Assembly (NCBI GenBank): GCA_031404815.1
Contig: JANNIH010000158.1
Span: 1-64,000, forward strand
DNA from: DASYKS01 sp031404815
Lineage (GTDB): Bacteria > Acidobacteriota > Thermoanaerobaculia > Multivoradales > UBA5704
Reading direction: 5' to 3'
DNA length: 64,000 nt
The notes under the pieces were generated by a model that saw nothing but the letters and a program-made list of their open reading frames with translations, had not been told where the DNA came from and made no database searches. Positions within the stretch are counted from its first letter, which is position 1, and each line of letters starts with the position of its first letter. The translations under genes and the position numbers were made by a program. This document shows, piece by piece, positions 17,827 through 25,163 of this stretch.

Positions 17827-17854
17827 CGAAGCGTCCCTTCCCCCGGGGCGGGGG
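17827..17854 (+). repeat. 28-bp direct repeat, right copy
   Basis: Exact copy of 17080-17107, located upstream of the antitoxin start and 120 bp before the NACHT gene. The pair frames the toxin-antitoxin module, as expected if the module moved or was duplicated through repeat-mediated recombination, or if both are copies of one dispersed element. Confidence 0.8.
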
Positions 17855-17974
17855 TGGGTTGGGTCCGGGGGAAGGACAGGATGGGGGTCGTCCGAGCATC
17901 CGGGCTCTCCCCGCACCGCGCCGGTCCACATCCCGGCGCGAATCTTCGATATTCTCGCATCCTCTCTTTGAGGT

Positions 17975-20761
17975 ATGAGCATGCAGAGTTTCTGGGCTTT
18001 TTGGGAAGCGAATCGAACCGGGATCCTGATCGGGATCGTGGGCACCCTGATCGGCGGGATCTTCACCGTCATCGTCTTAGCGCTGCTGCGGGATCTCCTC
18101 AAGCACGTCGCCCAGAAGCTCTGGGGCTGGCTCGTCGCCTCCCTTCACGGCCAAGGTGCCCGGTTCCGCGGGCGGTACTTGAAGGCAATGGCCGAGCGCC
18201 ACGGCCGGCTCCGTCTGATCGGCATCTACAACCAGGGCGATCTCCACCCGCCGCGGTTGCGCGAGGTGTTCATCTCGCTGCGCGTGGCCGCCGGGCAGGG
18301 GGACGGGCCGAAAATGGGCTGGGGCGAGGCGCTCGGGCCGGATAGGAAGCGAGTGGTGATCCTGGGCGCGCCGGGGGCGGGCAAAACCACGCTGCTCGAC
18401 TACCTCGTGCTCGTCCTCGCGGGCGAGGTGAAGCACCCGCTGCGCGCGGCGCTCGGCAACCCGATCCCGCTGGTCGCCCGGCTGCGCGAGCTGGGGACTC
18501 CGGGCAAAGCCGATCTGATGTCGCTTCTTCGCGGCTCCGTGCCGCTCACCGACATCCCCGACGGCTACCCCAAGCGCTGGTTGCGAAAGGGGGGCTGCGC
18601 GGTCCTGCTCGACGGGCTGGACGAGGTGCTCGACGAGGTTCGCCACGAGCGGGTGGTCGAGGAGATCAAACGCCTCGCGTTGGAGTTTCCCGACAATCTC
18701 TTCGTCGTCACCTGCCGCCTCGCCGGTTGGCACAGCCAGCTCTCGGACGTCGGTTTCCAGACGTTCGAGGTGCAAGAGCTCGATGCCGATGACATCCGCC
18801 AGTTCCTCGCCGTCTGGTATCGCGAAGTGTTGCGCGCCAAGGACGTGAACCTGCTCGGCCCGAGGCCGCAGAAGGGCCAGATCCAGGCGGCGGAGGAGCG
18901 CGCGCGGATCGCGGCGGGCCAGAACGCGGAGAATCTCTGGACGGCGCTTTCGAAGAACGAGAATCTGCTGCGCATCGCACGGACGCCGCTCCTCCTCTCG
19001 CTGGTCACATTGGTCCACTACTACCGCGTGGCCGATCTTCCCAAGGGGCGGGCGGAGCTCTACTCGGACTGTCTGCGCATTCTGTTGGAGCTGTGGGACA
19101 AGTCCAGGCAGGTTCTTCAGGTCGCGGGGCCGACGCTCAAAGAGAAGCTGATGGTCTTACGAGCGATCGCTTTCCACTACCTGGAAAATGGCCTTCTCGA
19201 AGCGGATCTGCCGACGCTCGAACGGCTGGTGGTGCCGCTGCTGCCGAAGATCAACGTTGCGATCGAAGCGGAGGCCCTGGTGCGCCAGATCGAGGAGCGC
19301 TCGGGCGTGCTGGTCGAGCTCGCCCTCGGCCGCTACGGCTTCGCCCACCGCGCGCTCCACGACGCGCTCGCCGCGGATTGGATCGGCGAGCACGAGCGAG
19401 ACGAGTTGCTGCTCGCCCATGTCGGGGAGGAGCGGTGGCGCGAGGTGATCCTGATCGCCGCGGGACGCGCCCCGGCGGCCCGGGCGCGGGCGCTGGTCGA
19501 AGCGCTGCTCCAGAGCGACGCGGAGGGTTACGAAGAAGGAGCCGCGCTTCAGGTGGCGGGGCTCGCGCTCGCCGAAGACATCCAGCTCGGCGACGACCTG
19601 CGCGGGCAAGTGCGGCAGCGGTTGATCGAGCGCTTGTCGCGCGAGGAAGCGGCCGGGACGTTCGGTCGATTGGCGAGTGCGCTCCTCGCGGGGGACCCGG
19701 AGGCGGCGCGGGATTGGATGAAAGAAACTCTGGGTGGGGAGAAAGATCCGTTGCGGCGGAAGAGGCTGCTCGACCTTCTGCCCGGGCTCGGGGAGGCGCA
19801 CGGTCGATCGATCCTGCCGGTCCTGGGCCGAATGGTGGGCGATTCGACCGCCGACCCGGGTACTCGGACGGAGGCGACGTTGGCGCTCGCGAAGATGGGG
19901 ATCTCCCCAGAGAAGGGGATCTGGGATGCGCTGGGTGTGGCGAGAGAAAGCGGTGACGAGCGGCTGAAGGCGGCGGCCACCTGGGCTTGGTGCGAGCTGG
20001 GACGCTTCGCGGAGCTGGGGTTGGTGAAGGTGCCGGCGGGGGAGTTTTTTATGGGGAGCCGGGAGGGTGAGGGGCTGGAGCGCGAGAAGCCGCAGCACAC
20101 GCTCTACTTGCCGACCTACTACCTGGGGAGGGCTCCCGTGACGGTGCGCGACTATCGCGGGTTTCTGGTGGCGAAAGTCAGGAAGGTCGAGGCTCTCGTA
20201 GCCTTCGAAAAGGCAAATCGTGAGGCGGAACATCCGGTCGTCGAGGTGAGCTGGCCCGACGCGCTGGCCTACGCGCGGTGGCACGGGATGGGCCTGCCGA
20301 GCGAGGCGGAGTGGGAAAAGGGTGCGCGAGGGACCGACGGGAGAACATATCCCTGGGGCAACGAATGGCAGACCGGGCGGGCGAACACTTGGGATTTCGA
20401 GGCGCGGACTCTCCTCGATCGCCTGCGGTGGCGCAGGTGGAGGAGAACCACCCCAGTGGGTCAGTTCTCGCCGCTCGGGGATTCCCCCTACGGCTGCGCC
20501 GACATGGCGGGAAACGTCTGGGAGTGGACGCGAAGCGTCTGGGGACCGGAGATCGAGAAGGCCGAGTTTGGCTACCTCTACGTGGCGAACGACGGCAGGG
20601 AAAATCTCGAGTCCCTCTCCCGCCGTGTGGTGCGCGGGGGGGCGTTCCGCCCCGCTCGGGGGGACGTTCGTTGCGCGGTCCGCAACTGGAGCTCCCCCGA
20701 CACTCGCAACGACGTCATTGGTTTTCGAGTGTTTGTCTCCCCATTCCGCTCTGGACTCTGA
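17975..20761 (+). CDS. Membrane-anchored NACHT NTPase fused to FGE-sulfatase (SUMF1) domain
   Basis: A 928-aa multidomain protein. Residues ~15-38 form one membrane helix (GILIGIVGTLIGGIFTVIVL). A NACHT STAND NTPase follows with Walker A GAPGAGKTT (131-139), Walker B CAVLLDGLDEV (208-218) and the sensor-type VTCRLAGW. Residues ~430-680 are helical, HEAT-like repeats. From ~681 to the end is a formylglycine-generating-enzyme-like domain: VKVPAGEFFMGSREGEG, SWPDALAYARWHGMGLPSEAE, YPWGNEW, DMAGNVWEWT and VVRGGAFRPARGDVRCAVRN ending IGFRVFVSP. NACHT-FGE proteins belong to the NTP-dependent conflict systems in which FGE or CHAT domains sit on STAND ATPases. The C-terminus resembles the variable region of retroelement-diversified FGE folds. 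It appears to be a single-gene unit. Confidence 0.88.
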   Translation: MSMQSFWAFWEANRTGILIGIVGTLIGGIFTVIVLALLRDLLKHVAQKLWGWLVASLHGQGARFRGRYLKAMAERHGRLRLIGIYNQGDLHPPRLREVFISLRVAAGQGDGPKMGWGEALGPDRKRVVILGAPGAGKTTLLDYLVLVLAGEVKHPLRAALGNPIPLVARLRELGTPGKADLMSLLRGSVPLTDIPDGYPKRWLRKGGCAVLLDGLDEVLDEVRHERVVEEIKRLALEFPDNLFVVTCRLAGWHSQLSDVGFQTFEVQELDADDIRQFLAVWYREVLRAKDVNLLGPRPQKGQIQAAEERARIAAGQNAENLWTALSKNENLLRIARTPLLLSLVTLVHYYRVADLPKGRAELYSDCLRILLELWDKSRQVLQVAGPTLKEKLMVLRAIAFHYLENGLLEADLPTLERLVVPLLPKINVAIEAEALVRQIEERSGVLVELALGRYGFAHRALHDALAADWIGEHERDELLLAHVGEERWREVILIAAGRAPAARARALVEALLQSDAEGYEEGAALQVAGLALAEDIQLGDDLRGQVRQRLIERLSREEAAGTFGRLASALLAGDPEAARDWMKETLGGEKDPLRRKRLLDLLPGLGEAHGRSILPVLGRMVGDSTADPGTRTEATLALAKMGISPEKGIWDALGVARESGDERLKAAATWAWCELGRFAELGLVKVPAGEFFMGSREGEGLEREKPQHTLYLPTYYLGRAPVTVRDYRGFLVAKVRKVEALVAFEKANREAEHPVVEVSWPDALAYARWHGMGLPSEAEWEKGARGTDGRTYPWGNEWQTGRANTWDFEARTLLDRLRWRRWRRTTPVGQFSPLGDSPYGCADMAGNVWEWTRSVWGPEIEKAEFGYLYVANDGRENLESLSRRVVRGGAFRPARGDVRCAVRNWSSPDTRNDVIGFRVFVSPFRSGL

Positions 20762-20806
20762 CCCTCTGAACTCTGAGCTCTGGGCCTCTGTTGCCGTGGG
20801 GGGAGT

Positions 20807-20832
20807 CAAGAGGGGGGCGCGCCCCCCTCTTG
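20807..20832. repeat. Perfect 26-bp palindrome
   Basis: CAAGAGGGGGGCG at 20807-20819 is the exact reverse complement of the following 13 bases (20820-20832), with no loop. It begins 46 bp after the NACHT-FGE stop codon. There is no T-run, so it is not a standard intrinsic terminator; it could extrude as a cruciform or act as a transcript-end hairpin. Confidence 0.85.
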
Positions 20833-21085
20833 CGGCTCGGCCTGGCGGGACCTGCCCCGCTCCACGCCGCCCCCGTCCCGCACCGCCCGTCCCCCGAACC
20901 GCCTCGCCGCTCACGCCATGCGCATCGCCGAGCGGCGGATCGGGACCACCCGGCGCGGGTGCCGGGATTTGGGGGAGCGCGTCTGCGTCGCTACGCTCCC
21001 TCGCGCTGCGTTCGCGATCGAAAGCGGGTTCACCGCGAGTTGGTTTCGAGAGGCCGCCGCCGAGCTCTCGGCCGCCGGGATGGAA

Positions 21086-21337
21086 TTCCGCATCACTACG
21101 GACGAATTCCGCATCGCTACGATCAAGTTCCGCATCACGGCGACCTCTATCCGCATCACAGGGAGCGGGGTCCGCAACACTGGGACTTGGCGACGCATCA
21201 CCGGGAGCCAGCTCCGCATCACAGGGACCTGGCTACGCATCACCGGGACCTGGATCTCCATCACCACGACCCGGAGCGGCAACGCTGGGAGCGCGATCTG
21301 CGTCACAGAGATCTCCTTCCGCATCGCCGCGACCGCG
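21086..21337 (+). repeat. Array of twelve imperfect 21-bp tandem repeats
   Basis: Consecutive 21-bp units start at 21086, 21107, 21128, 21149, 21170, 21191, 21212, 21233, 21254, 21275, 21296 and 21317; a weak thirteenth unit may follow. The best-conserved units read CTCCGCATCACAGGGACCTGG and CTACGCATCACCGGGACCTGG, while the outer units diverge. The period equals seven codons, so a translation in any frame is a heptapeptide repeat. No start site or neighbouring gene makes a coding role likely. Confidence 0.85.
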
Positions 21338-21637
21338 GTCGGCACCCCTCGGCATCACTACTCTGTGATGCGCATCCGGGTCCGAGTGATGCGTCGAAGG
21401 CCACGGAGGGCGCGGATCAAGATGGAAGGAGGGTTGGTGTACGTCCGCGTGATGCACCGCGTGTTCGCCTGGGTCGCGACGTGATGCGTAGTGACTCATC
21501 GCGACAGGTTGGAAGCGAAGAAACGCTCGGTTATGTTGCGTCGCGAGAGATGGATGGCCGGCAACGCACTCCTCGTGTCTCAAAAAGGCTTGGCTGCGAC
21601 ACAAAACGCACGAGCGGCGGTGCCGCCCGGCCTCCCC

Positions 21638-22441
21638 TCAGACTCCGAACGCATCCGGATCGCGCCGGACGTGTCGGGCGGCGGCGGCGAAGGGGGAGGA
21701 GTCGGCGAAGATCTTCTCCTCGATCTCGGTTTCGAACGCCTTGGCTTTCGTGGGGTTTCTGGCCTCAAAGTCGCGGAGCGCCTTGAGCAGGAGAACCACG
21801 AGCAGGATCTGCTCTTTGCGCCGATCGCGCAGGTGGCGCCGGGTGAGGTGGAAGACGTCGATCGAAGCGGCGGCGCGCGGATCGCCTTCTTGGGCTTCGA
21901 TCTCCCCGATCGGGGTAAAGCGTAGGTGTTCTTCCGGCCGATCGGCACAAGGGTCGAGCAGGAGCGGGCGCTCGTTGTCGATTTTGGCCGCAGGAGCCAT
22001 CGCGCGATCGACCTCTTGGGCGAGCGGGAACTGGTTCGCTTTGCCGGCGGTCTTTCCGGCTTTGGGATCTTCCCAGGTGGAATGGTCTTTCAGTCGCTTG
22101 TTGCAGGGACCGCAGGATGGGTAGAGATTGTCCCAGGTGTAGGCGAGCCAGTAGTAGCCGGGATGAGCCGGCCGTTCGGTGACCCTCCCCTTGGGGCGAA
22201 AGTGCTCGATATCCCAGCCGACTTCGGTGAGCGGCGTCTCGCAGTAGGCGCACTTGCGGTGGAAGAGAGCTTCCAGGGCGCGGCGCACGGAGTCATGGCG
22301 ATAGACCCGTTCGACGATCACGTGCCCCGGGCCTTCGCGCTCCGCTTGGGCGGCCCACTGCGCCGCGTCGGCGAACCAGGCCTCGGTGGGCCGAATCGGC
22401 CGCCCCTGTCCGTCTTGTCGATTCCGGTCGATGAAGATCAT
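21638..22441 (-). CDS. ptuB: HNH endonuclease, PtuB-like (Septu-type defence)
   Basis: A 267-aa nuclease. The HNH/His-Me core is RKCAYCETPLTEVGWDIEHF followed by RPKG, then YYWLAYTWDNLYPSCGPCNK with zinc-type CxxC pairs, a pattern typical of the HNH partner found with AAA ATPases in Septu (PtuAB) and some retron defence loci. The gene follows the ATPase stop by about 10 nt on the same strand, so the two are co-transcribed. In the described systems the ATPase oligomer controls the nuclease, which degrades nucleic acid on phage infection. I took the ATG giving MIFIDRNRQDGQG as start; a 13-residue longer form overlapping the ATPase gene is possible. Confidence 0.82.
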   Translation of the reverse strand: MIFIDRNRQDGQGRPIRPTEAWFADAAQWAAQAEREGPGHVIVERVYRHDSVRRALEALFHRKCAYCETPLTEVGWDIEHFRPKGRVTERPAHPGYYWLAYTWDNLYPSCGPCNKRLKDHSTWEDPKAGKTAGKANQFPLAQEVDRAMAPAAKIDNERPLLLDPCADRPEEHLRFTPIGEIEAQEGDPRAAASIDVFHLTRRHLRDRRKEQILLVVLLLKALRDFEARNPTKAKAFETEIEEKIFADSSPFAAAARHVRRDPDAFGV

Positions 22442-22451
22442 GCGCCGTGGG

Positions 22452-23678
22452 TCAGAGGTCGTACTTCGCGACGAGACCACGGAGCAGCTTCGAGGTCTCG
22501 TTCTCCTGCTCGGGGTATGTTTCGAGCGAACGCAGCTCGGTGGCCAAAGAATGCAACTCGCCGCGCATCACGGGGCCGCGCTGCCCGCGCGGAACGGCGG
22601 CGAGGTCGCGGTAGCGATCGAGCTTCTCGCGCATCTCGTTGCCGTAGACCGCGCTGTCGAAGATCCGCGGGTCGGCCAGCATGTCCTCGACCGAGTAGCC
22701 GGCGAAATCGGGTACGTCTTGGACCGCGACCACCTGATCGCCATCGCGCCGGAGCACCACCAGCTCCTCGGGTCGCGCATCGAGCGCCACCAGGGGACTG
22801 TGGGTGGTCGCGAAGATCTGCATCTTGGGGAACAGCTCGGACAGCCGGGGGAGGATCTCCGCCTGCATCGAAGGGTGCAGATGCTGCTCGATCTCGTCGA
22901 TGAGGAGGATGCCCTCCACATGCCCCTCCTCGTCGATCGCCTCCGCCTGCATCGCCCAGCCGTAGAGATCCACGATCCAGCTGAACGTGAGCCGATAGCC
23001 GTCCGCCCAAGATTCGAAGGGGATGGTCCCGCCGACCGACGGGCCGGAGACTTCGATGCCGCCGCCCGGACGCAACGAGATGTCGTCGTCCGAGGTGAGA
23101 CCGAGTGCGTGCTTCAGGCCGAACAACGTTCGGCCGTAGATCTCCGAGCCGAATCGGGATTCCAGCCGGCGAAGAGTCAGCTCAGGGCCGAGGAGCGCCT
23201 GCTCGTAACGGAAGAGAGAAGAGACCGCCGCGGAGGCGCGATAGCCAGGACCCTGCTCGCTCTCGCTCTTCGTGCCGTAGCGTCCGGCGCCGTAGCCGCA
23301 GATGAAAATGGTGAGGTCACTGCGACCATGATTGGATATCCGGCGTGACTTACCCCGGTCCGGGACAAGTATCGAGAAGGATCTGGCAAATTCGGCGGTG
23401 CCTTCGGGTCGGAGCCAGAGCTCGGATTTCGCTTCTCGGCCGACCGGGTCGAGCCTGCCAAGAGGAGTAGAGAAAAGGCTGGCAGCCTCCTCGTCCGGAA
23501 GAAGGCAAAGGGCGATCGCCCGGAGGAGCGTGGACTTGCCGGTGCCATTCTTCCCTATGATGAGGGTCCGCAGGCGCGGCGTGCCCTTCTCCGATTGGAG
23601 GTTGAGCGTCAGCTCGCGAAATCCCCGAATCTGGTCGATCTGGATCTTCGTGATGTAGACGGGCTCGGGTCGGGCCAT
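22452..23678 (-). CDS. ptuA: AAA ATPase, PtuA-like (Septu-type defence)
   Basis: A 408-aa cytoplasmic ATPase with Walker A GKNGTGKST (42-50), a GYGAGR motif typical of the PtuA/AAA_15/AAA_21 group (FICGYGAGRYG), and Walker B ILLIDEIEQHLHP followed by the switch IFATTHSPLVALD. The C-terminal ~110 residues (YSVEDMLADPRIFDS onward) are the helical segment that contacts the HNH partner in such pairs. It is the first gene of a two-gene unit with the HNH endonuclease. Its promoter should lie in the ~150 bp shared with the divergent AAA_14 gene. Confidence 0.82.
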   Translation of the reverse strand: MARPEPVYITKIQIDQIRGFRELTLNLQSEKGTPRLRTLIIGKNGTGKSTLLRAIALCLLPDEEAASLFSTPLGRLDPVGREAKSELWLRPEGTAEFARSFSILVPDRGKSRRISNHGRSDLTIFICGYGAGRYGTKSESEQGPGYRASAAVSSLFRYEQALLGPELTLRRLESRFGSEIYGRTLFGLKHALGLTSDDDISLRPGGGIEVSGPSVGGTIPFESWADGYRLTFSWIVDLYGWAMQAEAIDEEGHVEGILLIDEIEQHLHPSMQAEILPRLSELFPKMQIFATTHSPLVALDARPEELVVLRRDGDQVVAVQDVPDFAGYSVEDMLADPRIFDSAVYGNEMREKLDRYRDLAAVPRGQRGPVMRGELHSLATELRSLETYPEQENETSKLLRGLVAKYDL

Positions 23679-23830
23679 GGGCGATTCTCCGGTTCGGGCG
23701 GCCGGGAAATCCTACCACCCGGAGGGGCGAGGGGGTGTGCAGTTTCGGATCCGCTTCCTGTTCGGCGACCGCCCGAATCTCCGCAGATCGAAAGTTGAAC
23801 TTTCGATGTGCGAAAGTTTAGACTGCCGGG

Positions 23831-25057
23831 ATGCTCCTCCCTCGCACCCTCTCCGGGCTTCTGGAGACCGCCGTCGAAGGCTTTCCCGCGGTGCTGGTCA
23901 CCGGGCCGCGCCAGTCGGGCAAGACGACCCTGCTCCGGACCCGCTTCGAGGCGACGCACGCTTATGTCTCGTTGGAGGCGCCGCACATCCGCGAGCGGGC
24001 CTTGGCCGACCCGGTGGGGTTTCTTGCCGATCATCCGGCGCCGGTGATCTTGGACGAGATCCAGAATGCTCCTGCGCTCCTGTCGTACCTCCAAGTCGCG
24101 ATCGACGAGGATCGCCGGCCGGGGCGTTGGCTGCTTTCGGGGTCGCAGAGCTTTCCCCTGGTGCAGGGGACCAGCCAGTCGCTCGCCGGCCGGGTGGCGA
24201 TTCTCACCCTCCTGCCGCTCTCTTGGGGCGAGATCTCCCGTCGCGCCCGTAGCGAAGACTCGGTCGAGACGGTGCTCGGCGAGCTTCTTGCTGCCGTTCC
24301 GGCCAAGGAGGTCTCCGCTCCAGCGGATCTGGCGCGATGGCTTCTCTACGGAGGATTCCCGCAGCTCTGGCAGGACCAACGGGTCGACCGCCAACTCTGG
24401 CTGTCGAGCTACATCCAGACGTATCTGGAGCGCGACGTGCGCTCGGTGCTCGGTGTCCGCGATCTCGGCACCTTCCAAGTTTTTTTGCGGCTGGCTGCGG
24501 CCCGCACGGGCCAGGTGCTCAATCTGGTCGATCTGGCGCGCGATGTCGGTGTCTCGCCGCCGACCGTCCGGCAATGGCTCTCCGTGCTCGAAGAGAGCCA
24601 TCAGATCTTCTTCCTCCGGCCCCATTTCGAGAACTTCGGCAAGCGGCTGATCAAGGCGCCGAAACTCTACTGGCTCGATACCGGACTGGTCTGCCTGCTC
24701 CTGGGTTTGAAGGACGACGAGGCGGTGTTGCGCGGGCCGATGGCCGGTGCGCTGTTCGAAACCGCCGTGGTGGCCGAGCTTGCGAAGCTGTTCTACCACC
24801 GGGGCCTGCCGCCCGCACTCTGGTACTGGCGCTCGCGGGAGGGGCACGAGGTCGACCTGTTGGTCGAGCTTTCGGGCAGGCTCCATCCGATCGAGATCAA
24901 GATCACGACGACCCCGCGTCCGAGCCACGTCGAGAACCTCGTGCGCTGGCGGTCGCTGGCCGGGGAAGCGGCGGGGAGTGGCCTGTTGGTGGCCTCTGCG
25001 GGAAACGCCTCCTCCCTCGTTCCAGGGGTGCGAGTCCTGCCGTGGAACCAGCTCTGA
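23831..25057 (+). CDS. AAA_14/DUF4143 ATPase with nuclease-like C-terminus
   Basis: A 408-aa protein of the widespread AAA_14-DUF4143 family. Walker A is GPRQSGKTT (25-33) and Walker B is PVILDEIQN (71-79). A winged-helix segment is visible in the middle (LVDLARDVGVSPPTVRQWLSVLEES). The DUF4143 part ends with HEVDLLVEL and HPIEIKITT, a D...E-x-K arrangement like a restriction-endonuclease fold. The family is abundant and patchily distributed, often within mobile or defence DNA, but its function is poorly defined. It is divergent from the PtuAB pair and monocistronic. Confidence 0.88.
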   Translation: MLLPRTLSGLLETAVEGFPAVLVTGPRQSGKTTLLRTRFEATHAYVSLEAPHIRERALADPVGFLADHPAPVILDEIQNAPALLSYLQVAIDEDRRPGRWLLSGSQSFPLVQGTSQSLAGRVAILTLLPLSWGEISRRARSEDSVETVLGELLAAVPAKEVSAPADLARWLLYGGFPQLWQDQRVDRQLWLSSYIQTYLERDVRSVLGVRDLGTFQVFLRLAAARTGQVLNLVDLARDVGVSPPTVRQWLSVLEESHQIFFLRPHFENFGKRLIKAPKLYWLDTGLVCLLLGLKDDEAVLRGPMAGALFETAVVAELAKLFYHRGLPPALWYWRSREGHEVDLLVELSGRLHPIEIKITTTPRPSHVENLVRWRSLAGEAAGSGLLVASAGNASSLVPGVRVLPWNQL

Positions 25058-25163
25058 GCCCCCGGCCCGCCCGGCACCCCATGTTACGATTCCGGCCCGG
25101 TTTGACCTCCATCGAATTCCCGCCGCTTTTTGAGTCGGCGGCCCGTGCCCGAGGAACCTCCGT

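Larger units (their letters stand above)
20762..21637. other. Long intergenic region with palindrome and repeat array, no convincing gene
   Basis: About 876 bp between the NACHT-FGE gene and the HNH nuclease gene. Several frames on both strands stay open because of a 21-bp repeat whose length is a multiple of three, so open frames here are not evidence of coding. A 188-residue frame at 20918-21484 on the plus strand has no ribosome-binding site and reads as a heptapeptide repeat (RITGTWL and variants); I do not annotate it as a gene. Confidence 0.6.

Noticed and set aside
21086..21337. CRISPR array
   Set aside because: Units are contiguous 21-bp repeats without spacers and no cas genes are present.
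20918..21484. 188-aa frame over the 21-bp repeats
   Set aside because: Open because the repeat length is divisible by three; no ribosome-binding site, no non-repeat domain, and other frames on both strands are equally open.
20762..21637. Diversity-generating retroelement (reverse transcriptase, template repeat, Avd)
   Set aside because: No reverse-transcriptase motif such as YxDD and no recognisable copy of the FGE variable region occur anywhere in the window; kept only as a trans-acting hypothesis.
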